Positions 33,505 through 42,462 are shown, counted from the stretch's first letter. The stretch: 46,831 nt of DNA from DCFW01 sp963790715 (GCA_963790715.1 CAWBPN010000019.1:1-46831), one strand, 5' to 3'. Numbers and translations are program-made. Notes: a model not told the origin generated them from the sequence alone.

Positions 33505-34495
33505 TCAAATTTCAAACCTCTTTTCCCGGCTTGATCATGCAGAAATGCCGCTGAAAAAAGATTTATGGAGCGAAATTGAAAAAGACCTGCCTGCAACGCA
33601 TCATTATCATTTTGCTTATTACAAGTGGATAAGTGTGGCGGCAGCTTCTGTTATTATAATAGGTGTATCTGCTTTATTATATCTAAATAAGCCTTCAAAC
33701 ATTGTTTCGGTAAATCGTGTGGCTCAAAATGTTTCTGCACCGTCTAAAGTTTGCACTCATTTATCTTATACATCACCATCATTAAATGCTACTTCAAGTC
33801 CTAAACATCATGACTTGGTGGCGTGCGAAAGCGCAAATAACAAATCGTTTAAACATATCAATAAGGCTATAAAAAGTACTGAAGATAAGGATTCTATGGT
33901 ACATGTAACCATAACCTTTAATCAATACGAGTATGGTCATATCATCAGTCGTCGGGGCAATGATCATAACATCATGAATCAGAATGCTTCTTATGGGAAT
34001 AACAATTCTGCTGCTCAAAGTGCTCAAAACGACAAAGAGGAAACAGCATTGAATAATAACGGTGTTGCAGATGACCAATGGGCTTTAACAGCTTCCGCCG
34101 GAACGAGCCGTGACGAAAATATTATTTATGGCGTTGGCATTGAGAAAAAAATAGCGAATAAACTTTCATTAGTCAGCGGTGCAACATACGCTACGTCTAA
34201 AAACGGTGACCAGCAGTTAATAGGAATACCGTTGAAGTTAAAATATGACTTATGTAGGATAGATAAATTTCAATTATATGCCGAGGGCGGTGCTCGTGTA
34301 GAGCAATGCGTGCATAATGGTGATAACACAAATGTGTCATTGTTGGCATCGCTGGGAGCTCAATATAATTTTAACCGGGATTTAGCTCTATATGTAGAGC
34401 CCGAGCTGAAATATAATATTGATAACAGATCGACGACGGATAAGCTGCATTCCTTTTCAGGGGGACTATCTTGCGGCGTTCGTTTCATATATTAA
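33488..34495 (+). CDS. Anti-sigma-like single-pass protein with C-terminal beta-barrel-like domain
   Basis: A 335-aa protein. The cytoplasmic N-terminus (1-47, MKQKNDQISNLFSRLDHAEM...LWSEIEKDLP) looks like the short helical anti-sigma regions of this phylum. One transmembrane helix follows (about 48-66, WISVAAASVIIIGVSALLYL). Next comes a ~130-residue polar, Asn/Ser/His-rich linker, then about 140 residues with eight amphipathic beta strands (WALTASAGTS, IYGVGIEKKI, LSLVSGATYA ... GGLSCGVRFIY) ending in aromatic Tyr, as outer-membrane proteins do. The frame is open from 33404, but the ATG at 33488 is the sensible start. It overlaps the sigma gene by 17 bp. Function as an envelope-spanning sensor is inference. 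Confidence 0.7.
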   Translation: MKQKNDQISNLFSRLDHAEMPLKKDLWSEIEKDLPATHHYHFAYYKWISVAAASVIIIGVSALLYLNKPSNIVSVNRVAQNVSAPSKVCTHLSYTSPSLNATSSPKHHDLVACESANNKSFKHINKAIKSTEDKDSMVHVTITFNQYEYGHIISRRGNDHNIMNQNASYGNNNSAAQSAQNDKEETALNNNGVADDQWALTASAGTSRDENIIYGVGIEKKIANKLSLVSGATYATSKNGDQQLIGIPLKLKYDLCRIDKFQLYAEGGARVEQCVHNGDNTNVSLLASLGAQYNFNRDLALYVEPELKYNIDNRSTTDKLHSFSGGLSCGVRFIY

Positions 34496-34518
34496 TAATA
34501 ATGTAATAAAAAAATATT

Positions 34519-35043
34519 ATGAAAACGAGATTAGGTATGGTAACATTAATATTCTTCCTCCTTTTAGCCGGTTGCAGGCGTGAGGCGGTTGACTTTAACA
34601 GGCCTAATGTCGGTTTATTCGTAAAGCAGTTGAAAGAAGGAGATTATCAGACGAAAGGTCCGAGCGGGTTTATTGAGGTGCCTCGTTTTACTAAGGCAGA
34701 TATTCCCGAGCTGATGAAATATATTTCGGATATGACTGTTATTAAGTATTTTCCATTACCTCCGAACTCAGCAAATATACACGCCGGTAAGTTTAGATTG
34801 GGTGAATGTATGATGTGGATTATAGAAAGTGTACGCGAAGGAGAAAATGCATCTGACGGATGCCAGTTAATACGCGCTTTTTCACATCATGGTGAAAGTG
34901 TAAGATTAAATGAAAAGGAAATAAAAAAGGTGGCAGTGCTTTATAGAAATTGGTGGGCAGTTGTGCAAGATAATTCACAACAAACCAACGCCAATGTTTA
35001 TAGTCGCAGTCCTTTGTGCAATACAAAATATATATGGAATTGA
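34519..35043 (+). CDS. Lipoprotein of unknown function (DUF4943-like)
   Basis: A 174-aa protein with a lipoprotein signal (MKTRLGMVTLIFFLLLAGC, lipid Cys19). The mature part begins RREAVDFNRPNVGLFVKQLKEG and contains KYISDMTVIKYFPLPP, RLGECMMWIIESVREG and AVLYRNWW. These words remind me of the Bacteroidales DUF4943 lipoprotein family; I am moderately sure. No catalytic motif is visible. It lies 23 bp after the anti-sigma/barrel gene and overlaps the next gene by 10 bp, so it belongs to the sigma operon and may be an envelope stress effector. Confidence 0.65.
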   Translation: MKTRLGMVTLIFFLLLAGCRREAVDFNRPNVGLFVKQLKEGDYQTKGPSGFIEVPRFTKADIPELMKYISDMTVIKYFPLPPNSANIHAGKFRLGECMMWIIESVREGENASDGCQLIRAFSHHGESVRLNEKEIKKVAVLYRNWWAVVQDNSQQTNANVYSRSPLCNTKYIWN

Positions 35044-36143
35044 AAGATAAAACAACATTAATAATTCTTTTCTTATTACTTTTTAGTTTTTCAATAGGTA
35101 ATGCTCAAGAGAAAAAAATCAGAGTGAAAGTGCCCAAAAAGGCAAAAAGTGAGCGCCAAGTTCCGACTAAAACTCTTGAGACTAATCAAGCTCCTATATT
35201 GGGAGCTCCGTTAAATCCATCTACATCGTCACACGTGAGTGCATACGATGTAGATGACTTGACGGATGAATTGCTTCATCGCAAACGTATACAATATAAT
35301 TATGATTCGTCAGGTCGACCGCTTATAGGCCAGTCTGTATTTGGGGGCTTTTATGAGCACAGGAAACCAGGTGATAGGCTAACTGTCGATTGGCGATGGC
35401 TCATGTCAGATTCCGTATTTATTAAAATGCATCCCGATAGAATAGATCTGAATTCATCCATCTTTGCATCCATTGATGATTATATAAGTAATTCGCATAA
35501 ACCTCTTTCTCAAAGAAAAGTGTTAGCTCCGTTATATGTAAAAAGTTTTGCACCTGATGTAAACGGTTTTCATGCTGATTTTGAAAAGATTTTAGAATCC
35601 ATATTCTGGAAAAAAGCTCCTGACCATTGGACGCATTATGGAGACATTTCGCAATCTGTGTTGGCACAACTTCCAACCTTAATGCCTGATAGTTTGGTGC
35701 GTTTACGTATGTTGGAGACTTCTGACGTGTCTTCTGTGGTTATGGGGCCAAGCACCAAATATAAAATAGTCTATTTCTTTTGTGCCGACAAGGGCAATCA
35801 GAAAGATAGCTTTAAGCGTATTGCCTCTTATGTGTCCTCACATGAAGATAAATATTATTTCATCCCGATTTCCGGAGTTGACAAACTGTCGAATGTAGCA
35901 TCTTACTTAAAGCACCAAGGGTATTTTGAAAAAGCATACGTGGTAAACAGCCCCGGAACTTTGATTCGTACATTGGCAAAGATGGCCGATATGAAGCAAG
36001 CCAAAGATGTTCCTACATATTTTGTACTTAATAAAGAAAATAAGGTAATTGCTACAGGCAACTCCGGTTCTGATGATTTTGGTAAACTGGACTCGATAGT
36101 TGACACATCGTCAGTTAAAATTTATAAAAACGAGACTAATTGA
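35034..36143 (+). CDS. Secreted protein with thioredoxin-like C-terminal fold, no CxxC
   Basis: A 369-aa protein that I cannot assign to a named family. The signal peptide spans about residues 1-25 (TTLIILFLLLFSFSIGNAQ). A basic stretch (KKIRVKVPKKAKSERQ) and a ~200-residue region without recognised motifs follow. The last third reads as a thioredoxin-like fold (YKIVYFFCADKGNQKDSFKRI ... KYYFIPISGVD ... DVPTYFVLNKENKVIATGN), with a cis-Pro-like DVPT, but only a single Cys where CxxC would be. The start at 35034 overlaps the lipoprotein stop by 10 bp; an ATG at 35016 is less likely. Last gene of the sigma operon. Confidence 0.6.
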   Translation: MELKDKTTLIILFLLLFSFSIGNAQEKKIRVKVPKKAKSERQVPTKTLETNQAPILGAPLNPSTSSHVSAYDVDDLTDELLHRKRIQYNYDSSGRPLIGQSVFGGFYEHRKPGDRLTVDWRWLMSDSVFIKMHPDRIDLNSSIFASIDDYISNSHKPLSQRKVLAPLYVKSFAPDVNGFHADFEKILESIFWKKAPDHWTHYGDISQSVLAQLPTLMPDSLVRLRMLETSDVSSVVMGPSTKYKIVYFFCADKGNQKDSFKRIASYVSSHEDKYYFIPISGVDKLSNVASYLKHQGYFEKAYVVNSPGTLIRTLAKMADMKQAKDVPTYFVLNKENKVIATGNSGSDDFGKLDSIVDTSSVKIYKNETN

Positions 36144-36175
36144 CATTCTATTACTAACAAGATGTCAATAGAATG
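36140..36175. repeat. Overlapping alternative stem-loops
   Basis: TTGACAT (36140-36146) can pair with ATGTCAA (36162-36168), and CATTCTATT (36144-36152) with AATAGAATG (36167-36175). The stems share bases, so only one can form at a time. It begins at the stop codon of the thioredoxin-like gene, upstream of hsp20. Confidence 0.5.
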
Positions 36176-36275
36176 GCTTGGTATCTTATTTGTATTTCCT
36201 ATAGTGATTGTTTGAAACAAAAAATCAAACAAGCAAAAATAGATGTTTAACTTTTAATTATAGGAGATTTTAATT

Positions 36276-36719
36276 ATGTTATTACCAGTAAGAAAAAATC
36301 AAGGTTGGTTACCGGATGTATTTAATGATTTCTTTGATACAGACTGGATGGAAAGAGCGAATGCCACTGCTCCTGCAATAAACGTCATTGAAAGTGATAA
36401 AGATTACAAGGTTGAACTGGCTGCTCCGGGAATGAAAAAAGAAGACTTTGCAGTTCGTATAAATGAGGAAAATGAATTGGTTGTAAGTATGGAACACAAA
36501 GAAGATAAGGAAGAAGACCCTAAAGAAAATAAGAAAACCCGCCGTTATTTGCGTCGTGAATTTTCTTATTCAAAGTTTCAACAAAATTTGATTTTGCCTG
36601 ATGATGTTGATAAAAATAAGATTGAGGCAAAAGTTGAAAACGGTATTTTGACCGTTACGCTTCCAAAACTTACTTTAGAGGATAAAGAAAAGAATTCTAA
36701 GGTAATAAGTATAGCATAA
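36276..36719 (+). CDS. Small heat shock protein, Hsp20/alpha-crystallin family
   Basis: A 147-aa ATP-independent chaperone that holds unfolding proteins. The alpha-crystallin domain spans about 35-130: NVIESDKDYKVELAAPGMKKEDFAV, ELVVSMEHKEDKEED, RRYLRREFSYSKFQQNLILPDDVDKNKIEAKVENGILTVTLPK. The closing NGILTVTLPK is the family hallmark. A TAGGAG ribosome-like site precedes the ATG. It is a single gene, ended by a strong bidirectional terminator. No CIRCE element or recognised heat-shock operator is seen upstream. Confidence 0.95.
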   Translation: MLLPVRKNQGWLPDVFNDFFDTDWMERANATAPAINVIESDKDYKVELAAPGMKKEDFAVRINEENELVVSMEHKEDKEEDPKENKKTRRYLRREFSYSKFQQNLILPDDVDKNKIEAKVENGILTVTLPKLTLEDKEKNSKVISIA

Positions 36720-36740
36720 TTGTTGAGTTATATATTTCAT

Positions 36741-36778
36741 AAAAAAGAGGTCGAGTTGAAAAGATTCGACCTCTTTTT
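36741..36778. terminator. Bidirectional intrinsic terminator
   Basis: AAAAAGAGGTCGA and TCGACCTCTTTTT form a perfect 13-bp stem around an 11-nt loop, with A-run and T-run on the outer ends. It terminates hsp20 from the left and the flippase gene from the right. Confidence 0.9.
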
Positions 36779-36785
36779 ATGGCGG

Positions 36786-38345
36786 TTATTGTTTTCCACT
36801 TCCAATTTTACTGTGTAGTATTCCGTAAATCCTATTAAAAAAGAATTTTGCTCCGACGACTAATTTGTAATATGTAAAGCTAATTATGCATATATATATA
36901 ACGGAAATAACGACGGCATAAAACACTAAATCAATCCAACTTTTATAAGGATTTATCGGAATGTATCCTATTAAAATTGCAGCTATGGCTGTAACACATG
37001 CAGTAATGATAATATGTTTGAAGTATGATATTATATAATAATGTATTGATTCATGAAATCCGTTCTTATATAAGTAATAAGGTTTCCATAACAATACAAT
37101 AATGAACAAACTTGTCAATTGACCTATTAATATTCCGTTTAGTCCCCATAAATAACCGAATGTAATAGAACATGATAGATTTATAAAAGCTTCTATCATA
37201 GGAGCTCCGATGTCAGCAAATAATTTGTACGAATCTTTAAATGAATCGACAACTGATCTTGTTATTCCAATAAATGCACTCGCAAGAATTAATAATAAAG
37301 TTGTATTGCCCAATATGTATTTTTTGCCTAACCACAAATATATAAATGGTGGAATAAGTTTGTATAAAAGGAAACAAAGTATGGATGCAATTAAAAATCT
37401 GGATGAGAACAATTCCCAAAATATCTTCTTGATTTTTGTTTTGTCATTTTCAGCTACTAAATTACCTATTGATGCTCCCATCCCTCCAAACATGGTATCA
37501 AATAATTTTGAAACATATCCTGTAAGCATTGTGTAATTGCCATAAAATGCGACTAATGTTAGTGATGCATAAGCATAAATAATTAACGGGGCAGTTTGAG
37601 TTAAAACAAAGTATGAAATCTTATGGAAAAAAGCTTGTTTTGTTAAAGTAATTATGTCCTTGTATTTATGTAATAATTTTTTACCGTTAGGTATATTGCT
37701 TTTTAACCAAGGATAGTCTTTATATACTTGCCAATTAATGCAAACAGCTATAATAATGCTATATGAAAATTCAGTAATTAACCACCATATATAACCGATT
37801 TTTGTATAATATATTAGAAGTAATTGTATAATAGTTTTGATAAATCTGCCTCCTTGTACATATCTGGTCAGTTTGTATTGTTTTTGATCGGCACTTAATA
37901 CAATTTCTTTATAGTTCCATATATAATTTGATATACAACCAAACACACAAACAAAATATGTAGCATAAGTATACCACATCGGAAGTCTGGCATGCTTAAA
38001 AATCCATGGAAATGAGACCATTATAGGTATACTGGCAATTATAATAAAATATGCAACCAATCGATAAAGGTATCCTTCTACAGAAAGGATCTCTTTAATT
38101 CTTGTTTTATCCTTATCATACAAAGGTTTGAATAGCGTGGTTGACATTGCAAGGCCAATGCCCATTTCTGCAAGGTTTAGGAATTCCAGTATGTTACAAA
38201 GAGTCGTATTTAAGCCCAATACTTCCGCGCCAAGATATTCAATAAATATTTTTCTTGAAAAGAATCCTAATGGAATTTGAATTAAGAAAAATATCAGAGA
38301 TACTTTCGCGTTTTGGAGACTTTTTTGTGTTCTGGATTCATTCAT
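36786..38345 (-). CDS. Polysaccharide flippase (Wzx/MOP superfamily)
   Basis: A 519-aa inner-membrane protein with about twelve to fourteen hydrophobic helices and the MOP flippase start SLIFFLIQIPLGFFSRKIFIEYLGAEVLGLNTTLCNILEFLNLAEMGIG. It would move lipid-linked oligosaccharide units across the inner membrane for capsule, O-antigen or exopolysaccharide assembly. The gene start overlaps the upstream glycosyltransferase by 8 bp, so they are coupled. Base composition is AT-rich, as is common in variable glycan loci. Confidence 0.88.
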   Translation of the reverse strand: MNESRTQKSLQNAKVSLIFFLIQIPLGFFSRKIFIEYLGAEVLGLNTTLCNILEFLNLAEMGIGLAMSTTLFKPLYDKDKTRIKEILSVEGYLYRLVAYFIIIASIPIMVSFPWIFKHARLPMWYTYATYFVCVFGCISNYIWNYKEIVLSADQKQYKLTRYVQGGRFIKTIIQLLLIYYTKIGYIWWLITEFSYSIIIAVCINWQVYKDYPWLKSNIPNGKKLLHKYKDIITLTKQAFFHKISYFVLTQTAPLIIYAYASLTLVAFYGNYTMLTGYVSKLFDTMFGGMGASIGNLVAENDKTKIKKIFWELFSSRFLIASILCFLLYKLIPPFIYLWLGKKYILGNTTLLLILASAFIGITRSVVDSFKDSYKLFADIGAPMIEAFINLSCSITFGYLWGLNGILIGQLTSLFIIVLLWKPYYLYKNGFHESIHYYIISYFKHIIITACVTAIAAILIGYIPINPYKSWIDLVFYAVVISVIYICIISFTYYKLVVGAKFFFNRIYGILHSKIGSGKQ

Positions 38346-39375
38346 CTTGAGTGCTTATTTTGTTATTCGTTGACGTTAATACAGAACGAAATTTATTAGC
38401 TATTTGACTGTTTATTATCAAAATTCGTTTTAAGCACTTTGAATATTTAACCGATAAGTTGAAAGGCAGACAAAAAGTGAAAGCGATTATTTTGTCTTTC
38501 AATGTCAGGTTTGATGTTTGTCGCCTTAAGTGATTGAAAATTGTTTGTATTTTGATATAATCCGATTTATTGAAACCTTTAAGTAATAAAAATCCAAAAG
38601 AGTAATAGTTGGTGTAATGATTAAATTCTATATTAATGCTGTCATTTCTTTTCTTTAATATGGATGAAATAACTTCTAAAATGTATATGTTTGTCGGTAT
38701 TGGACTATAATTTTTATTTGTGGTTATACTATTATTACGATATATATAGTAATATGTTTTATATGAGGAATAGCATAAAGTTTTTATATATTGGCTTATA
38801 TAAAACTGCCATAAGTTGTCTTCATTTATTAATCCTTCTTCGAAAAAGATTTTATTATAGGTAACAAAATCTTTTCGTATTAATTTATTCCATGCTGGTA
38901 TACATATTAAATTATTTAAGTAACATATTTTCGCTTCATCCTGTTTGTAATAAAAATGTTTGGTCATGGTATTATATGCTTCGTGATGTCCGATTTCTGT
39001 ACAATTCCCCTGTACAATATCAACCATACCATATTTATCAATAAAAGATTTAAGGGTATCTATAGCGTTGGTAGTTATATAGTCATCGCTATCTAGAAAA
39101 TATATGTATGTTCCCGTTGCATATTTTATTCCTGTGTTTCTTACTGCTGATAATCCTTTATTTTGTTTGTGATGATAGATTTTAAAATCAATGTCGCCTT
39201 TGTATTCGCTGAGTAGCTTCTGTGTCTTGATTATGCTGTCATCATGTGTGCAATCGTCAACAATAATGCATTCGATGTTTGTGTAAGTCTGTGCTATTAT
39301 AGACTTAATACATCTTTCAATATACTCGGATACATTATAAACCGGGACTATAATTGATATTTTTATGTCTGTCAT
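38338..39375 (-). CDS. Family 2 glycosyltransferase
   Basis: A 345-aa GT-A fold enzyme with the N-terminal SIIVPVYNVSEYIERCIKSIIAQTYTNIECIIVDDCTHDDS (UDP/nucleotide binding) and the metal-binding DxD region IYFLDSDDYI (about residues 93-102). It ends in a less conserved ~150-aa part that sets specificity. It should add one sugar to a growing surface glycan on the cytoplasmic face. An exact -7 element TATTTTTG lies on the minus strand at 39431-39438. It is translationally coupled to the flippase. Confidence 0.93.
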   Translation of the reverse strand: MTDIKISIIVPVYNVSEYIERCIKSIIAQTYTNIECIIVDDCTHDDSIIKTQKLLSEYKGDIDFKIYHHKQNKGLSAVRNTGIKYATGTYIYFLDSDDYITTNAIDTLKSFIDKYGMVDIVQGNCTEIGHHEAYNTMTKHFYYKQDEAKICYLNNLICIPAWNKLIRKDFVTYNKIFFEEGLINEDNLWQFYISQYIKTLCYSSYKTYYYIYRNNSITTNKNYSPIPTNIYILEVISSILKKRNDSINIEFNHYTNYYSFGFLLLKGFNKSDYIKIQTIFNHLRRQTSNLTLKDKIIAFTFCLPFNLSVKYSKCLKRILIINSQIANKFRSVLTSTNNKISTQDE

Positions 39376-39506
39376 TATATTGCCAATTTTTTAGAATCGT
39401 GAATATCTTATAAATATTCCACTACGGATACAAAAATAATGTATTTACGTGGAACATAGGACAATAATTTATTAAATAGTGATGTTCAGTAATAAATAAA
39501 ATACAT

Positions 39507-39514
39507 TATATTTG
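39507..39514 (+). promoter_or_regulatory. -7 element of the plus-strand glycosyltransferase
   Basis: TATATTTG is an exact TAnnTTTG match, 25 nt before the ATG at 39540. Confidence 0.45.
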
Positions 39515-39539
39515 AGGAATAATATGATAAGTATATAGA

Positions 39540-40529
39540 ATGGCAGATATTATACTTTCTGTAATTATTCCTGTTTATAATGTTGATGCATATTTGGAAA
39601 GGTGCGTCAACAGTGTGCTTAAACAAAATATTTATGGATATGAAATTATTCTTGTTGATGACGGATCAACGGATAAATCTGGTGAAATTTGCGATAAGTA
39701 TTCAGGACATTATGACTTTATAAAAGCCATTCATATACCTAATTCTGGCCCGGCTACCGCAAAAAATAAGGGTTATGAATTGGCACATGGCGAGTTTATC
39801 TCATTTATTGACAGTGATGATGAGATTAAACCTGATATGTACTTGTCCATGCTTGAAAAGGCTAAATATAATAACGCTGATATTGTTTGTTGTTCGTATG
39901 AACAGGTGGGTGAAAACGGCAAGAAATCGCATGAAGAGTGTACAGGCGAAGTTTATATATTTAATCAAACAGAAGGAATTAAACATTTGCTGGACAAAGA
40001 TTTGATCTATTCTCAGTGCTGGACAAAGATTTATCGCAAGACTTTGTTGGAGCAGTATAATATACGTTTTGTTGACGGACTGAAAACTGATGAAGATTTT
40101 ATTTATAATCTACAGACATTCATGAAAAGTCGAATTATAATTGTAGTGGATAAGCCTTTGTACATATATACTCATCGTTTGTCTTCATTGTCTCGCGAAT
40201 ATTTTAAGTCTCATTTAAGTGACTTTCTCAAAAATATGAGTTACCGCTTAACTTTAACAAATAGTGAGGTGAAAGAAAAGTTTCCGACATTATCTCTATC
40301 TTGTACTGTACATTGTTTGCAGTATTACAATATGATGATTGGACGTGCTGCAATGTTTCCTTATAAAAACAGTATCCCTTATTATTCTCAGGCTTGCAAA
40401 TATATGAAGCAGTATAAACTTATTTTGTTGAAAGAGCATTCAAAATGTGGATTTAGCTTTTGGGGGGCTATATTGTTTGTTTTGCTTCCCATTAAATTCT
40501 ACTTTATATACAGAAAAATAAAAGCTTAG
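39540..40529 (+). CDS. Family 2 glycosyltransferase
   Basis: A 329-aa GT-A glycosyltransferase. The start region is SVIIPVYNVDAYLERCVNSVLKQNIYGYEIILVDDGSTDKSGEICDKY; the DxD region is ISFIDSDDEIKPDMY (about residues 88-102); and a later QCWTKIYRKTLLEQYNIRFVDGLKTDEDFIYN contains the usual acidic ED pair. The C-terminal ~20 residues are hydrophobic (FWGAILFVLLPIKFYFIY), likely a membrane-contact helix. It is a lone plus-strand gene between two minus-strand glycan genes, with its own promoter. Confidence 0.93.
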   Translation: MADIILSVIIPVYNVDAYLERCVNSVLKQNIYGYEIILVDDGSTDKSGEICDKYSGHYDFIKAIHIPNSGPATAKNKGYELAHGEFISFIDSDDEIKPDMYLSMLEKAKYNNADIVCCSYEQVGENGKKSHEECTGEVYIFNQTEGIKHLLDKDLIYSQCWTKIYRKTLLEQYNIRFVDGLKTDEDFIYNLQTFMKSRIIIVVDKPLYIYTHRLSSLSREYFKSHLSDFLKNMSYRLTLTNSEVKEKFPTLSLSCTVHCLQYYNMMIGRAAMFPYKNSIPYYSQACKYMKQYKLILLKEHSKCGFSFWGAILFVLLPIKFYFIYRKIKA

Positions 40530-40561
40530 AAAATATTCTTGTTAGCAATAAAAACCGTTAA

Positions 40562-41500
40562 TCAATGATATTTATGAAAGATAATCCTTTTTATTGATGC
40601 TATCTTTTGAAGCAATAATCTACACACCTTTTGATTGTTTTTGAAGATAATAAATACATAGTCTTCTAATGATAATTTATATCGTAAAGACTTTCTACAT
40701 ATAGCATTTACAAAAGGATCCTTAGGATTATAATCCTCGTCATAAAAACGTATAATATTTCGAAGGCGGTATAGTTTATATTTAGTTATTCCTTTTTGAT
40801 ATTTTATAGAATCAATTGCTTCGTTTAGACATTTGCTGAATAAGATTTCGTATTCAAGACTATGTTTGATTTCTTTTGTTGTTTGTCCTTCATGGCAAAT
40901 ATAAATGCATATTTGTTTGTAAATAATTATACCTTTATTTACTTGAGTAGCCAATTTTAGATTCATTAGTAAATCTTCTCCCAACTTAATCGAAGGCGGG
41001 GCATCAAGACAATCGTGCATAAATAAGATTCTGCGCCATAATTTTGCAGACGGATGTGCATCTATTTTATTTCTTAATAAATCATTTATTATTTTGTCCT
41101 TTGTAATGTAATGAGGCTTTCGCTTGGGTATAGCAATCGGATCATCATTAAAACCAATGACCACATCAACGTCTTTACAATATGAATATAAATCCTGCAA
41201 CGAATTTTGTGCTAATAAATCATCAGCATCCAAAAACAATATAAACTCTCCCCTAGCATTTTCAACACCCTTTTTCCTTGCAGCTGTAACTCCTTCGTTC
41301 TCTTGAGTATATAGATGAATCTGTGAATATTTATCATTAATTTTTTTGCAAATATCAAGTGAATTATCAATGCTCCCGTCATTCACAATGACAACTTCAT
41401 AATCCTTAAACGGTTGTTTTAGTATGCTATTAATAGTCTTTTTGATATACTCTTCGGCATTATATACAGGTATTATAATTGATATTTTAATGTTTCCCAT
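40562..41500 (-). CDS. Family 2 glycosyltransferase
   Basis: A 312-aa GT-A glycosyltransferase beginning MGNIKISIIIPVYNAEEYIKKTINSILKQPF, with VVIVNDGSIDNSLDIC and the DxD region FILFLDADDLLA. The C-terminal half (KDPFVNAICRKSLRYKLSLEDYVF) is poorly conserved. The open frame runs upstream to 41590 inside ispE, but the family N-terminus begins at the ATG at 41500, so I use that. It lies 19 bp downstream of ispE on the same strand and is probably read from the ispE promoter. Confidence 0.9.
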   Translation of the reverse strand: MGNIKISIIIPVYNAEEYIKKTINSILKQPFKDYEVVIVNDGSIDNSLDICKKINDKYSQIHLYTQENEGVTAARKKGVENARGEFILFLDADDLLAQNSLQDLYSYCKDVDVVIGFNDDPIAIPKRKPHYITKDKIINDLLRNKIDAHPSAKLWRRILFMHDCLDAPPSIKLGEDLLMNLKLATQVNKGIIIYKQICIYICHEGQTTKEIKHSLEYEILFSKCLNEAIDSIKYQKGITKYKLYRLRNIIRFYDEDYNPKDPFVNAICRKSLRYKLSLEDYVFIIFKNNQKVCRLLLQKIASIKRIIFHKYH

Positions 41501-41519
41501 AGGGTTGTGTCTTTCCTGC

Positions 41520-42350
41520 TTACATTCTTCCTGCCCAAACAAACTGTTCATGGAATTGCTCGGTAATATCTTTTCCAATTGAATGATCAAAGATTCCGTA
41601 GATTGCTGATCCTGAACCGCTCATGCCGGAATATATCGCACCTGCTTCGTCTATTTTATTTTTAATTTCTGCCAAATGCGGATATTTTGGAAACAAACTC
41701 GCTTCGAAATCGTTTTTGAGAAGTCCTTTCCACTCTGCGATAGGACGTTGGCAAATGTCTTTTGCCGACGTAGCGGATGCTTTTGGCTGAATACCTGCAA
41801 AGGCTTCTTTTGTGGAAATGGATAAATTCGGTTTTACCAATAAAATGTATTTATCTTTAAGCGACAGGTCGATTGGCGCAAATTTGTTACCGGTTCCTTC
41901 TGCAAATACCGGCTCGTTTTTGATGAAAAACGGACAGTCTGCCCCAATTCGTGATGCTTTGTCAAGTAATTGCTCTTGAGTTGCGCCCAACGAAAATGCT
42001 TCATTTAGTAATCGCAGCATAAAGGCTGCATCTGATGATCCTCCGCCTAATCCTGCTTCACTCGGTATGTGTTTATGCAGATAGATGTTGATAAGCGGTA
42101 TTTGCGGATAATCTTCTTTCATCAGCTTTAGCGCCTTTATTACTAAATTATCCTCAAGCTTTCCTTTAATAATATTCCCCGAAATTTCAAATTTCGGCTT
42201 TTCATCAAAGTCGGTGGCGCAAGGAACTATTTCTAAAGCATCTTCTATATATATAGGGTAAAATACCGTTTCCAGATTATGATAACCGTCTGGTCGTTCG
42301 GATACGATATTTAAACCCAAGTTTATTTTTGCATTGGGAAAAGTAATCAT
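41520..42350 (-). CDS. ispE: 4-diphosphocytidyl-2-C-methyl-D-erythritol kinase
   Basis: A 276-aa GHMP kinase that phosphorylates CDP-ME in the non-mevalonate isoprenoid pathway. The N-terminus ITFPNAKINLGLNIVSERPDGYHNLETVF and the ATP-binding IPSEAGLGGGSSDAAFMLRLL (about 90-110) are diagnostic; IYSGMSGSGSAIYGIF is the C-terminal GHMP motif. Length is normal. An exact -7 element TACATTTG lies on the minus strand at 42373-42380. Sharing a transcript with a glycosyltransferase is loosely logical, because isoprenoids supply undecaprenyl carriers, but it may be chance. Confidence 0.96.
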   Translation of the reverse strand: MITFPNAKINLGLNIVSERPDGYHNLETVFYPIYIEDALEIVPCATDFDEKPKFEISGNIIKGKLEDNLVIKALKLMKEDYPQIPLINIYLHKHIPSEAGLGGGSSDAAFMLRLLNEAFSLGATQEQLLDKASRIGADCPFFIKNEPVFAEGTGNKFAPIDLSLKDKYILLVKPNLSISTKEAFAGIQPKASATSAKDICQRPIAEWKGLLKNDFEASLFPKYPHLAEIKNKIDEAGAIYSGMSGSGSAIYGIFDHSIGKDITEQFHEQFVWAGRM

Positions 42351-42423
42351 GTTTTTTCTGTTTTGTTACATGCAAATGTATGTATTTTATTCACTTATTT
42401 GTAATCATTATAAAATTATTTTT

Positions 42424-42431
42424 TACTTTTG
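42424..42431 (+). promoter_or_regulatory. -7 element of the BadF-family kinase gene
   Basis: TACTTTTG is an exact TAnnTTTG match, 31 nt before the ATG at 42463. A TTTG lies upstream with a 22-bp spacer, slightly long. Confidence 0.5.
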
Positions 42432-42462
42432 TACACCTTTTCTCAATTGAAAGTGAAAGAAT

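Noticed and set aside
42361..42380. Xylan-type operator upstream of ispE (GTTACAT)
   Set aside because: It is a single 7-bp match with no 21-bp partner, expected by chance in AT-rich DNA.
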